Of a DNA stretch of 31,833 nt, positions 7,368-16,500 are shown one piece after another. The notes under the pieces are model-generated. The model made no database searches and was not told the origin of the DNA. It worked only from the letters and a program-made list of their open reading frames with translations. The stretch is taken from assembly GCA_031288005.1 (NCBI GenBank), contig JAITSE010000040.1:1-31833 (forward strand). The letters are read 5' to 3'. This stretch comes from Treponema sp. (lineage in GTDB: Bacteria; Spirochaetota; Spirochaetia; Treponematales; Breznakiellaceae). The position numbers and the translations under genes were made by a program. Every line of letters begins with the position of its first letter. The stretch's first letter is position 1.

Positions 7368-9013
7368 TATGCTAAACCTAGTTCCTCAAACAGTTTTTTA
7401 TAGGTGTTAAACTGCTCGGATTTGGCAAATTCTTCAATTTTCTCTTCCGGCAGAGACTCCAAAAGCTGATCCATATAAGAAAGCACGCTCCGCAGTTCTT
7501 CCCGGAAATCCGGAGAGATAGTCTCTATCTCGTCAGCCGCTTCTCCGGGAACCGCATCGGCGTCCTTTGAGCCGGTCGATGAATACGCGGTTGTTTCTTC
7601 TTCCGTAAAATCTACTTCCGGCGAGTCTTCTTCCGCCGGATGCCCGTCTTCGGATTCCTCGTTGAAGCCTTCGGGAATAACCTGATCGTAGGTGGTATTA
7701 GGCGCTTCATTTTCAGGGAGTATAATATCGTCAAGGGAGATGCCTGCGTTCAAAAAACTATCATCCAGAGAAATACCGCCAGATAATTCGCCGTCTTCAA
7801 ATCCGTCCGGGCTGCTTGAATCATCCAGACTTAATTCAATTTCTTCATAATTGCCGCCGTCATTTTCACTGCCGCCTGATATGTTGGTTTCACCTTCCGC
7901 ATGAGGAACTTCCATATCCAATTCAATGGAAAGGTCGTCTGGAGCCAATTCTTCGATAAACGGGATTTCATCCGACGCTTCCGTTAATTCTCCGATCAAA
8001 TCCGGCTCTCCGGTACTAGCGCCGTCAAGATCGAAAGAGGAACCAAAAGAAATGTCCTCTGAGAAATCAACGGCTGGCAGTTCTGCGGATTCATCCGCTT
8101 CGGATAAATCCGCTTCGGATAAATCCGCAATCTCCGGGTCGTCTTCCAGAAAGCTGGTATCCTCCGGTGCGGGCGTCATGGGTTCTACCCCTTCTTCCAT
8201 AAGCTGTTCCAATTCTGGAGAAGTTTTTACATCCGCGCCGGAAAAGGTAAACGCATCGTCATCTGTCAAAAAATTTTCCCAGGCTGCCTTCGGACTTTCA
8301 TCTTCGACTTCCGTAATATCCGAAAACTCCGCGTCAGGACCCTTATCAGAAAAGTTATCTTCCGATTCTCCGGTAAAATCCGTCTTATTCAGAATATTGT
8401 TGAGTTCATCCCCGGTAAGCGCGATTTTCCCGTCATCTTCCTCATCGAAAAAGCCGCCGCTGTTGTTTTGTTTCACAGGCTCAACAGCAATGTTATTGCC
8501 CCGGCGGAGTTCTTCTTTCAGGCTAAAAATTTCATTTTTGATTGCCGAGAGTTCATGAGCTATTTTTAGCAGAAGGCGGGTAGAAATATCTTCCGCACCG
8601 TTTGTCTCTTCAGAAGCTTTCTGAAGAGCGGATAAATCTTCTTTTTCCAGTTCCGGTTTTGAAACATTACCGGCAGACGCCATTGATTTTTTCTGCCAAT
8701 TATCAGGCGGCAAGGTATCTTCCAAAGAGGCTGAAGCATCCGCTGAAGCGATGTTGAAGTCAGCAATATCCGTCATATCAGTTGAAACGCCGGTTAACCA
8801 CGTTTTATTTTCAGGTGCATCAAAATCAGTCGGCTCAAGGAACTGCTCCCGGGAAGAATCATGCTCTGGACCCGTAGTTTCCAAGGCATTCGTCTTTGCC
8901 AACGAAAGATCTTGAGGTTCGCTTTTTACCCAAACTCCATAGTCGTCAAGTTCTTCCAACGATCCAAATGTACTGCGATCGTAATAAATTGAAGGCTTTT
9001 TGTTACTTTCCAT
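7367..9013 (-). CDS. Acidic low-complexity protein, first gene of MAF operon
   Basis: The 548-aa product is strongly acidic (long Asp/Glu/Ser-rich stretches from about residue 200 to 490), with no signal peptide or membrane helix. A predicted coiled coil lies near LLLKIAHELSAIKNEIFSLKEEL (about residues 147-169), and a helical C-terminus ends in EEKIEEFAKSEQFNTYKKLF followed by EELGLA. I do not recognise the family; I infer it is spirochaete-restricted. The ATG at 9013 has a good ribosome site (GGGAG, 6 bases upstream), and a candidate sigma-28 promoter lies 31-57 bp upstream. The acidic middle contains short in-frame duplications, for example ADLSE twice. A scaffold or adaptor role in motility or envelope assembly is possible but unproven. 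Confidence 0.7.
   Translation of the reverse strand: MESNKKPSIYYDRSTFGSLEELDDYGVWVKSEPQDLSLAKTNALETTGPEHDSSREQFLEPTDFDAPENKTWLTGVSTDMTDIADFNIASADASASLEDTLPPDNWQKKSMASAGNVSKPELEKEDLSALQKASEETNGAEDISTRLLLKIAHELSAIKNEIFSLKEELRRGNNIAVEPVKQNNSGGFFDEEDDGKIALTGDELNNILNKTDFTGESEDNFSDKGPDAEFSDITEVEDESPKAAWENFLTDDDAFTFSGADVKTSPELEQLMEEGVEPMTPAPEDTSFLEDDPEIADLSEADLSEADESAELPAVDFSEDISFGSSFDLDGASTGEPDLIGELTEASDEIPFIEELAPDDLSIELDMEVPHAEGETNISGGSENDGGNYEEIELSLDDSSSPDGFEDGELSGGISLDDSFLNAGISLDDIILPENEAPNTTYDQVIPEGFNEESEDGHPAEEDSPEVDFTEEETTAYSSTGSKDADAVPGEAADEIETISPDFREELRSVLSYMDQLLESLPEEKIEEFAKSEQFNTYKKLFEELGLA
8095..8124 (-). repeat. 2 x 15-bp in-frame direct repeat
   Basis: Two identical 15-bp units (8095-8109 and 8110-8124) in the acidic protein gene encode a duplicated pentapeptide (LSEAD). 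It is the same unit length as the repeats in the MEMO and QueG-like genes. Confidence 0.85.
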
Positions 9014-9043
9014 GAACCGCTCCCGTTACATATATATTTAATA

Positions 9044-9070
9044 TTATCGGCATTCGTCCATGAATATTGA
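9044..9070 (-). promoter_or_regulatory. Candidate sigma-28 (FliA) promoter of the MAF operon
   Basis: On the - strand GCCGATAA (9051-9044) matches the sigma-28 -10 consensus at all eight positions. Eleven bases upstream is TCAATATT (9070-9063), five of eight against TAAAGTTT. Predicted start is near 9037, giving a leader of about 24 bases that contains the GGGAG ribosome site. One other GCCGATAA occurs inside the cheW-cheR gene without a -35, so chance matches happen; position is what makes this one notable. Confidence 0.45.
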
Positions 9071-9128
9071 AGTCTATTTACGTTAATTATTTTCAATAGA
9101 TTGGTTCAATTGAAAACGATGTAAACTA

Positions 9129-9163
9129 CGGAAACATCGGAAACGAAGTTTCCGATGTTTCCG
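9129..9163. terminator. Perfect 16-bp hairpin after the CHASE2 gene
   Basis: The arm starting CGGAAACATCGG (9129-9144) and its exact complement (9148-9163) are separated by a 3-base loop. It lies 67 bp downstream of the - strand stop at 9230 and upstream of the MAF operon promoter, so it would insulate the two units. No strong T tract follows on the - strand, so it may be an RNA 3' structure and not a classical intrinsic terminator. It shares the GGAAAC/GTTTCC motif with 3790-3830. Confidence 0.55.
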
Positions 9164-9199
9164 CGTTTCCGACGAACAACTCTAGTGATTCCTTTCGAT

Positions 9200-9227
9200 C
9201 TAGACTGTTCGGACTAGACTGTTCGGA
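9200..9227. repeat. 2 x 14-bp direct repeat
   Basis: CTAGACTGTTCGGA occurs twice head to tail at 9200-9213 and 9214-9227, directly against the stop of the CHASE2 gene. It is followed by CTTTAG, making a GGACTTTAG half of the motif seen in other spacers. Confidence 0.85.
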
Positions 9228-9229
9228 CT

Positions 9230-11653
9230 TTAGGCGATGGGAATTTCGTAAAATATTTCTTTCTCCTTGCCGGCGGCGTCAGCGATGGCCCCCAGCTTGC
9301 GGGGCATATATACATCAAGGCTTTCACTTGATTTGGCGCTAATCAGGATGCGGGCGTGGCAGCGGGAGGCAAGGCCGGAAAGAATGCGGGCCTTAACCAC
9401 CGGAGGACCGAAGGCGGCGTAGCCGAAAATTTCTGAATATCCAAAGACGCAGTCCCCAACATCCAGGCCAAAACGCCAGGCCGCGGCTTCCGGTGTTTCT
9501 CTTAAAAGTTTAATGATAAACCTTGCGGCCCTGGATTCCAGACCGGGACTGTCCGGCGTCTGACTTTCATTGTTGCAAGGCGCTTTCGCTTTGACACTTT
9601 CCAAGGCTATCCGTTCCAGAGGAGAGCCAAAAGCTATCAGCGTCAGGTCTCCTTCCATTCCCACAACGGCGCCTCCGGCTTCCCTGAAAATCCGCGCCGC
9701 TGTTTCCCGGAAAGCTCGTATCTCCCAAGCGCTGTCTTGCGGAATTTTGGTTCTTTCAGTTGCCAGGAGCTTCCCATTTCGCACCGCTACGATTGCGGCG
9801 CCGGCTTGAATCATTTCTCTCTCGCCAGGACGCCTGGTGTGGACAAGTTCTTTCAGGTATACTGGCCCGGCAGCGCCCCTGTAGAGTCTGAGTACAAGCT
9901 CCTTGTCCCGGTGTTTCATGTAAAAAATATACAAGAATGATGCGACGGTCCCGGCCATAGCGCTTCCCGCTGGAATAAAGGGATCAAACCAATACGGAGT
10001 AAAGATAAAAACACAGGCCGCCGCCGACGCTGTCAGAACCGTCATTGACAGACCGGCGGCCAGGGTCAAGGCGGGGCTCAGCGTTTTTATCAAAAAAAGA
10101 ATAAAAATAATAATGGCTAAAGAGCAGGACAAAACATACCGCCCTGGAAGGGGGACAATAGACCTGCCGGATAATATTGCGTTTGCGAGAAGCGCTGAAG
10201 CCTCGGCAGAGGAAGGCGGCGTGTCATCCCCGGAATCCGCCTGGATAAAATTAGCCGGCCCAAGAATGCAGAAAGAGCCGGCCAAGGCCGCTGAAAGGCC
10301 GGAGCGGCTACGGAGAAATTCGTCATACTTTTCCCTGAGCCCGGCAAAGGCAGTTATAATGCTGTTACGCAGGGAAACAAGCCGGCGCAGTTCCGCGGTC
10401 TCTATATTTCCCGGGGCAATGCGTTGCTCATAGCTCATAATCAGGTCCACTTCAGAAGGCCCTGTTATGAAGTTTTCCAAGCTCCGTAGATACGCGATCC
10501 GGGAATCAAGCCAACGCGCTTTCAAATCTTCTACAGGAGTGTCTCCTGTGTTTTCAAGAAGCTCCTCCAGGAGTCTGTGGGAATAATTGTATAGGATAGT
10601 AGGATACGCCTCCGGCGCAAGATAGGCAAAACAGCCCTGTTCCCTAAGAGTATCTAGAAAGAGGGCAAGTTTCCGATCCGCCCGCTCGTATTCCATAAAG
10701 GCTTCATAAGAAAGCCTTTTGAAATCTTCACCGCCCCGGGGCCGCTCCACCAGCAATGCTCCCCGACTGTCTAGAGCTATGTCCCGGCTGAAACCTTCCC
10801 GTTTAAATCGGAGCAGGCGTAAGCCGTTCCTGTATTCAATATCCGGCGTTCCGAATTCCTGATTCAGCAAGGCGTAAACAATGTGTTCTGCACCGGAAGA
10901 ATCTGAGATATCCGCTCTACGGATTAAGGCGGAGCGCAGGGGATAAACCCGGCGGAATACTCCATCCGGGTCTGGACTTAACCGGGAATATAAGACGGAA
11001 CCGTTGTCCGTCTTTTCGACAGATGAGAAATAAACGTCGCCGGTTTCAAGTACACTGCCAAAAGCGGCGGCGGCCTGTTCCATACGCTGTATCTCCGGGT
11101 CGTCTCCTCTGGGCAGAGCCGACAGGAGACGTTCTTTTCCCTGCCTGGAAAAATCTAGGAGAACGTCAACATAACGCTCCGCTTCTTCCGGTGAAACCGA
11201 ACCCATCAGAATAGCCTGGAACAAATTTTCGATATTCCGGGAAAGAACGGTAAATTCCTCATCTATCCGGTCAGAAAAGCCGTTTTCGGCGGGACTAGCG
11301 CTTCCGGCCTTTCCCAAAATGGGGATTTGAATCGCCAGAGCACGGGCGTCAAGTTCGATCAGACTTGTGAGTATAACAATCGCCGCCGCAGGCTCAATAA
11401 AATTGGTTGAACCCGGCCCGGCATCTATGATCGCCACCTCACGGGATATGAGTGGCGGGGAACGGCGGAGCATCAGATAATCATAAAGCGGCCCCAAGCG
11501 GGGACCGGAGAAGTAAAAATACAGAAGAATCAGGGCTCCACCGGCGGCGCATGAGGACACGAGAAAGCGCAAATGCGTTTTTTTATATTGATCGATGGAC
11601 ATAACTTTATAGTATAATGATTTTCGGATAAATCCTGCTCCGGCTTTATTCAT
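9230..11653 (-). CDS. CHASE2-type sensor with degenerate class III cyclase domain
   Basis: The 807-aa protein has an N-terminal membrane helix (about 30-50), a large extracytoplasmic region beginning YDYLMLRR-(x)-VAIIDAG, which is the typical CHASE2 opening, then a cluster of two or three membrane helices (about 515-595). The C-terminal domain (about 619-807) has class III nucleotide cyclase order: MEGDLTLIAFGSP (second metal-Asp region, D669), WRFGLDVGDCVFG, then FGPPVVKARIL and ARILISA. The first strand reads AAIVAVRNGK where active cyclases have a metal-binding Asp, and the Asn-Arg transition-state pair is not conserved. Cyclase activity is therefore doubtful. The ATG at 11653 has a weak GGGA upstream; ATG at 11602 is an alternative. 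It stands alone, bounded by the 9129 hairpin. Confidence 0.75.
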   Translation of the reverse strand: MNKAGAGFIRKSLYYKVMSIDQYKKTHLRFLVSSCAAGGALILLYFYFSGPRLGPLYDYLMLRRSPPLISREVAIIDAGPGSTNFIEPAAAIVILTSLIELDARALAIQIPILGKAGSASPAENGFSDRIDEEFTVLSRNIENLFQAILMGSVSPEEAERYVDVLLDFSRQGKERLLSALPRGDDPEIQRMEQAAAAFGSVLETGDVYFSSVEKTDNGSVLYSRLSPDPDGVFRRVYPLRSALIRRADISDSSGAEHIVYALLNQEFGTPDIEYRNGLRLLRFKREGFSRDIALDSRGALLVERPRGGEDFKRLSYEAFMEYERADRKLALFLDTLREQGCFAYLAPEAYPTILYNYSHRLLEELLENTGDTPVEDLKARWLDSRIAYLRSLENFITGPSEVDLIMSYEQRIAPGNIETAELRRLVSLRNSIITAFAGLREKYDEFLRSRSGLSAALAGSFCILGPANFIQADSGDDTPPSSAEASALLANAILSGRSIVPLPGRYVLSCSLAIIIFILFLIKTLSPALTLAAGLSMTVLTASAAACVFIFTPYWFDPFIPAGSAMAGTVASFLYIFYMKHRDKELVLRLYRGAAGPVYLKELVHTRRPGEREMIQAGAAIVAVRNGKLLATERTKIPQDSAWEIRAFRETAARIFREAGGAVVGMEGDLTLIAFGSPLERIALESVKAKAPCNNESQTPDSPGLESRAARFIIKLLRETPEAAAWRFGLDVGDCVFGYSEIFGYAAFGPPVVKARILSGLASRCHARILISAKSSESLDVYMPRKLGAIADAAGKEKEIFYEIPIA

Positions 11654-11704
11654 AGCAAATCCCGCTTTGCGGCGTACTTGGTTATTTTGTTGTTTTTTTG
11701 TATT

Positions 11705-11733
11705 TTGTCAGTGATGTTTCAAGCCGATATATT
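11705..11733 (+). promoter_or_regulatory. Sigma-70-type promoter for the lipoprotein gene
   Basis: TTGTCA (11705-11710), a 17-base spacer and TATATT (11728-11733) give a near-consensus promoter. The expected start is near 11740, leaving a leader of about 55 bases before the ATG at 11795. Confidence 0.65.
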
Positions 11734-11794
11734 TTAAGTGAACCGAATTTGTACTAAACTAAACAAAGATGACTTAGGAGATAACTGCATTATT

Positions 11795-12424
11795 ATGAAT
11801 GAAAAACAGATTATGAAGACTTTTCAAAAATTTTGGTTTTCTGAAAAGCAGCCGGTGAATATCTTTGCGGCGCTTACAGTTTTGGGACTGATCCTATCCC
11901 TGGCAGGATGTGAAAAAGCTCCGGTGGAGGAAATGGCGGCCGCCACCGAAGCGTTGATCCGGGCGGAAAATGATCCCGATGCCGTAAGTTTCGGTGAGAC
12001 TTCCTTGAATCGCGCCAGGGACTCCGCTTTCAGGATGAGGATGTCGGCAAATTCCAAACGCTACGAAGACGCCATAGCATTGGCCGCCGAAACCATCAGC
12101 GCCGCGGAAAAAGCCATCAGCGACGGAAGGGCCGCTGCTCAACGGGCCAGGGACGAAGCGGCCGGTCTGATCGCTTCGGTAAAAGAATCCTTTACCGAAA
12201 TTAACGGCCTCATTTCCAGCGCCGGGCAGAGGGGCCTTAAACTTGATTACCTCGCCCTTGACAAAGATATGGAAGATGTCCGCAGCGCCATTGAGCAGGC
12301 GGAAGCTGATGCCGTATCCAGACCGAAGGAAGCAATAGACAAGGCTCAGTCCGCCCGAGCCGCTTTAAGCGATATCAGGAGCCGGATTTCCCAGGGCGCC
12401 AGAGAAGTATCGTCCAAGAAATAA
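11795..12424 (+). CDS. Small helical lipoprotein
   Basis: The ATG at 11795 is chosen over a GTG at 11738 because AGGAG lies 14 bases before it and the GTG overlaps the predicted transcription start. The 209-aa product has a basic n-region, a hydrophobic stretch (about 22-36) and a lipobox LAGC with Cys39, so it should be a lipid-anchored envelope protein. The mature part is almost entirely Ala/Glu/Arg-rich helix with recurring A-x-A-x(2)-AE patterns, similar in style to DUF4398-type periplasmic helical proteins. No catalytic motif is visible. It has its own promoter and is convergent with the QueG-like gene (21-bp gap). Possible roles include peptidoglycan or outer-membrane spacing, but this is only inference. 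Confidence 0.75.
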   Translation: MNEKQIMKTFQKFWFSEKQPVNIFAALTVLGLILSLAGCEKAPVEEMAAATEALIRAENDPDAVSFGETSLNRARDSAFRMRMSANSKRYEDAIALAAETISAAEKAISDGRAAAQRARDEAAGLIASVKESFTEINGLISSAGQRGLKLDYLALDKDMEDVRSAIEQAEADAVSRPKEAIDKAQSARAALSDIRSRISQGAREVSSKK

Positions 12425-12445
12425 GCTAATCGGCAGTTTGCATTG

Positions 12446-13417
12446 TTACTGATCGTGGCTATGTTCTAAGACCAGCCGGGCGTTTCGCCGTATCCCTTCG
12501 GGACCCAGCCAGGAAAGTCCCATTGCCGTGCCTTTAAACCTGGTTTTCAATTCCTCATTCCTGGCCTCAATCAGCTCCTGGCAGTCGAGATATGCCGGGA
12601 GCGGGCCTTCGCTGGTCTGCGCTCCAAGAATCGGCCTGCGGTTTCTAATACAAGCATCCTGACATTCCGTACAACCGTAAAGCCGTCTGCCCCAATGCCG
12701 GGCTACCTCCGGCGGAACCATTGCGCCTTTCCCAGAGGCATACCATTGAATACATCGTTTTGTATCTATCTTGCCGTCCCCCAAAACTGCGCCGGTAGGA
12801 CAGGCCGCTTTGCAGGGAGGCTGTTTCAAATCGCAGGTCGCGCAAAGCGGGAACATTTCGCTTCGCTCCGCCACAACCGGCTCATCCGCTTCTATTTTTA
12901 ATGGCAACGTCATGGCGGCAATGATAACCATCGATCCTGCCTCCGCGGTAATGATGAGGCTGTTCCGCCCTTGTACGCCCAGACCGCATGCATGGGCCAG
13001 TGGCTTTTCCGGCACGGGAGAATTGCAAAAGATACGGTAATCTGAACGTATTCCGCCGTAGCGGGCACGGAAGGCCGCCGCCAGGGATTGCAGGCGCCGT
13101 ACTGCCTCCCGGTAATAGTTTCGCCGGGCAAATAGGGCTATGCCGCCGCTTCCGGGCGGTATTTCCGTGCAGGACAGCGTTTTTCCCTCCAGCGGCTGGT
13201 TTCCATAGGGTAAAGCCGCCACAATTGCGGAACGCGCCCCAAGGATGCGATTATGGTAAATATTTCGGCCCGGCTCCGCTGAGGGTGTTACGGAAACCGG
13301 TTCAAAGGGAGCGAGAATTCTGGCGCGGACGAAGCCTGTGTGCAAAGCGGCGCTGCGGATTTCTTCTTTTAATTCCCCTGATTTTAGTTCCCCTGATTTT
13401 AGTTCCCCTGATTTCAT
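12446..13417 (-). CDS. queG: QueG-like 4Fe-4S protein (epoxyqueuosine reductase family)
   Basis: The 323-aa product has the QueG core: EKPLAHACGLGVQGRNSLII (residues 138-157), GSMVIIAAMTLPL, then two cluster motifs. The first is C192-x2-C195-x6-C202-x3-C206-P with C222, the second C249-x2-C252-x3-C256. QueG reduces epoxyqueuosine to queuosine in tRNA using cobalamin and two 4Fe-4S clusters. The first motif has four more residues between its second and third Cys than the usual C-x2-C-x2-C-x3-CP, and the CPWN ending is replaced by CIRN. The cobalamin-side Asp region is also altered, so it may be a divergent relative with another substrate. Start ATG 13417 is preceded by GGGAGAGG at good spacing; the upstream ATG at 13516 has none. 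The N-terminus carries three SGELK repeats. Confidence 0.65.
   Translation of the reverse strand: MKSGELKSGELKSGELKEEIRSAALHTGFVRARILAPFEPVSVTPSAEPGRNIYHNRILGARSAIVAALPYGNQPLEGKTLSCTEIPPGSGGIALFARRNYYREAVRRLQSLAAAFRARYGGIRSDYRIFCNSPVPEKPLAHACGLGVQGRNSLIITAEAGSMVIIAAMTLPLKIEADEPVVAERSEMFPLCATCDLKQPPCKAACPTGAVLGDGKIDTKRCIQWYASGKGAMVPPEVARHWGRRLYGCTECQDACIRNRRPILGAQTSEGPLPAYLDCQELIEARNEELKTRFKGTAMGLSWLGPEGIRRNARLVLEHSHDQ
13367..13411 (-). repeat. 3 x 15-bp in-frame tandem repeat
   Basis: Units at 13367-13381, 13382-13396 and 13397-13411 differ by one base and encode repeated KSGEL at the very N-terminus of the QueG-like protein. The repeat starts two codons after the chosen start. Confidence 0.9.
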
Positions 13418-13542
13418 AATGCCTCTCCCATAGTACCATGAGTGGCCAGCAAAGGGCAAATTGATGTCTGATATTGGGATTTGTGATCTCAGATCGCAAG
13501 GCTTATTATCCGCCATTTTTTTGCCTAAGTTATACCGCTCAC

Positions 13543-13571
13543 TTGAAAAAAAAAATATTATTAATTAAAAT
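13543..13571 (+). promoter_or_regulatory. Promoter for nifJ
   Basis: TTGAAA (13543-13548), a 17-base A/T-rich spacer and TAAAAT (13566-13571) lie 29 bases before the nifJ ATG. The leader would be about 22 bases and contains the GAGGA ribosome site at 13590-13594. Confidence 0.6.
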
Positions 13572-13599
13572 AAGTTAACCCTACCAAATGAGGAAAATA

Positions 13600-16500
13600 A
13601 TGGCTGATAAACACATGGTAATGATTGATGGAAATACGGCGGCGGGCCAGATAGCCCACGCCCTGAGTGAGGTAATCGCGATTTATCCGATTACGCCGTC
13701 CAGTCCCATGGGTGAGACTTCCGATGAGTTGTCCGCCCGGGGTGAAAAGAACATCTGGGGAACCATTCCGCAGGTTGTGGAAATGCAGTCCGAAGCCGGA
13801 GCTGCGGGCGCTGTCCATGGCGCCCTGACCACGGGCGCGTTGAGTACCACTTTTACGGCATCTCAGGGACTGCTCCTGATGATTCCGAATATGTACAAGA
13901 TTGCGGGAGAACTCACTCCCACGGTGTTCCATATCGCCGCCCGGGCTTTGGCCACGAGCAGCCTATCGATATTTGGGGATCACCAGGATGTTATGGCCTG
14001 CCGGCAGACCGGATGGGCAATGCTGGCTTCCAACAGTGTGCAGGAGGTTATGGACCTGGCGGCTATCTGTCATGCCGCAACGCTCCGCTCCAGGGTGCCA
14101 TTCTTGCACTTCTTTGACGGATTCCGCACAAGTCACGAGCTACAAAAAGTCGAGGAAGTCTCAAAAGATACGCTGCGACAGTTAATTGACGATGAACTTG
14201 TCCGCGCCCACAGGGCCAGGGGTCTGACCCCGGAAAAACCTTTTATCCGCGGGACAGCCCAAAATCCCGACACTTACTTCCAGGGACGGGAGGGGGTCAA
14301 TAAGTACTATGATGCGGTTCCGGGCATAGTCCAGGCGGAGATGGACAGGTTCGCAAAACTTACCGGGCGTGCCTATCATCTCTTTGATTATTTTGGAGCC
14401 CCGGATGCTGAAAAGGCGGCGATTATAATGGGTTCCGGTGCGGAAACCTGTGAAGAAACAGTAGAGTATCTGCTGTCCAAAGGGGAAAAACTTGGCGTTC
14501 TCAAAGTACGGTTGTACCGGCCCTTTGACGCGAAAGCCTTTGTCAAGGCTCTGCCCAAAACTGTTAAGGCCATCGCTGTCCTGGATCGGACTAAAGAGCC
14601 AGGCGCCCTGGGTGAACCTCTTTACGAAGATGTTCGTACCGCCATCGGCGAAGTTCAGGCCGGAGGCAATCCCCATTTCAGCGCTTATCCCCTTGTGCTT
14701 GGCGGACGCTACGGCCTTGGATCTAAGGAATTCACCCCCGCCATGGTTAAGGCTGTATTCGATAATCTTTCAGGCAGAAAGATCGCCGGCTTTATAGTGG
14801 GGATTAAAGATGATGTTCAGGGCAAAAGCCTTGACTACAATGAACAGTTTGTCCTTTCCGATGACGGCATGAACGAAGCTATGTTTTACGGCCTTGGTTC
14901 GGATGGTACGGTGGGGGCAAACAAGAACTCTATCAAAATTATAGGGGACGCGAAGCCTGAACTTTCCGCTCAGGCTTACTTCTCCTATGACTCGAAAAAG
15001 TCAGGCGGCTTTACCGTGTCCCACCTGCGCTTTGGCAAGGGAGCCATACGCCGGCCCTACCTTATCACCAAGGCGGATTTTCTAGCCTGTCACAAATTTT
15101 CCTATATGGAGACCTTTGATCTTCTCGCAAACATCAAAGAAGGCGGGACATTTTTGCTTAACAGCCCCTTCAGCGCCGAAGAAGTATGGAAAGAAATTCC
15201 AGTGGAAGCCCAAAAGCGGATTATCGACAAAAAGGTAAAGTTTTACGTGATCAACGCCGCGGACATTGCCCGCAAGACCGGCATGGGCAGCCGCATCAAT
15301 ACGGTCATGCAGGCCGCCTATTTCAAAATTTCCGGTGTGCTGCCTCAAGAAAGGGCGGTTACGTATATGAAGAAGTTCATCGAGAAGTCCTACGGCAAAA
15401 AAGGCGCCGATGTGGTGCAAAAGAATTACGCTACCGTAGACGCGGCCCTGGAAGCGGTCAAGGAAGTGAAGTACCCGTCTACAACCGGCGGCAGTCTTCA
15501 CATGAAACAGCCCTTTGCCACCGCGAAAGATCCATGGATCCGAGAAGTTCTCGGCGCGGTATCCATCCAAGAGGGCGATAAACTCGCCGTGAGCAAGATT
15601 CCCGAGGACGGAACCTTCCCCACCGGCACCACCCAGTACGAGAAGCGGTCTGTCGCCGAACGGGTTCCCACTTGGGATCCTTCTCTGTGTATCCAGTGCG
15701 GCCAGTGTACCATTGTATGTTCCCACGCCTGCCTCCGATTCAAGAACCTTACGGAGGCGGAAGCCGGCAAGGCTCCAGCGGGTTTTAAGACTGCGGAGAT
15801 CAAGCCCAAGGCCGTTCCCGGCAAAAAGGCGTCCCTCGTCATTGCCGCCGAGGACTGTATGGAATGCGGCGTCTGTATCAATATCTGCCCCGGCAAGGCC
15901 AAAGACAATCCCGAAAAGAAGGCCCTGTCATGGAAGTCCTACGCCGACAATCCGGCATACCACGCTGAACAGGTTGATATCTGGAATTACTTCCAAAGCC
16001 TGCCCGAGACTCCCGATACGGAGATCAACCTGGGCACCCCCAAGGGCCTTGCCTACAAGCGTCCTCTCTTTGAGTTCTCAGGCGCCTGCGGTGGCTGCGG
16101 CGAGACCCCTTATGTGAAGATACTTTCTCAGCTTTTCGGAGACAGGGCGGTTATTGCAAACGCCACAGGCTGTTCCTCCATTTATGGTGGGAATCTCCCA
16201 ACTACTCCTTATTGCAAGCGTACGGATGGGCGCGGGCCAGTTTGGTCCAACAGTCTCTTCGAGGACGCCGCTGAATTCGGACTTGGTATGCGGCTTACCA
16301 GCGATAAGCTGGCTGAGCATGTCCGGGAACTGGCTGTCCAGGCCAAAGGGGAAGGTATACAGACATCGCTTATTGACAAGATTCTAGCCAATTCCCAGGC
16401 TGATGACACTGCTATCGAAGAGCAGCGAAAGCTGGTCGACGAACTCAAAACCGTCCTCAAAGGCGATGCCAGACCCGTGGCGCAAATGCTTATTTCTCTG

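Noticed and set aside
7926..8558. 210-aa serine-rich + strand ORF
   Set aside because: It is the antisense shadow of the acidic low-complexity gene; Asp/Glu codons read as Ser/Phe on the other strand. No ribosome site or promoter.
13588..13599. nifJ start at the first ATG (MRKI-)
   Set aside because: This ATG is part of the GAGGA ribosome site that serves the ATG at 13600; the same situation occurs at the cheW-cheR start.
15082..15726. 214-aa - strand ORF inside nifJ
   Set aside because: nifJ is intact and fully conserved over this stretch; the ORF is a high-GC antisense shadow.
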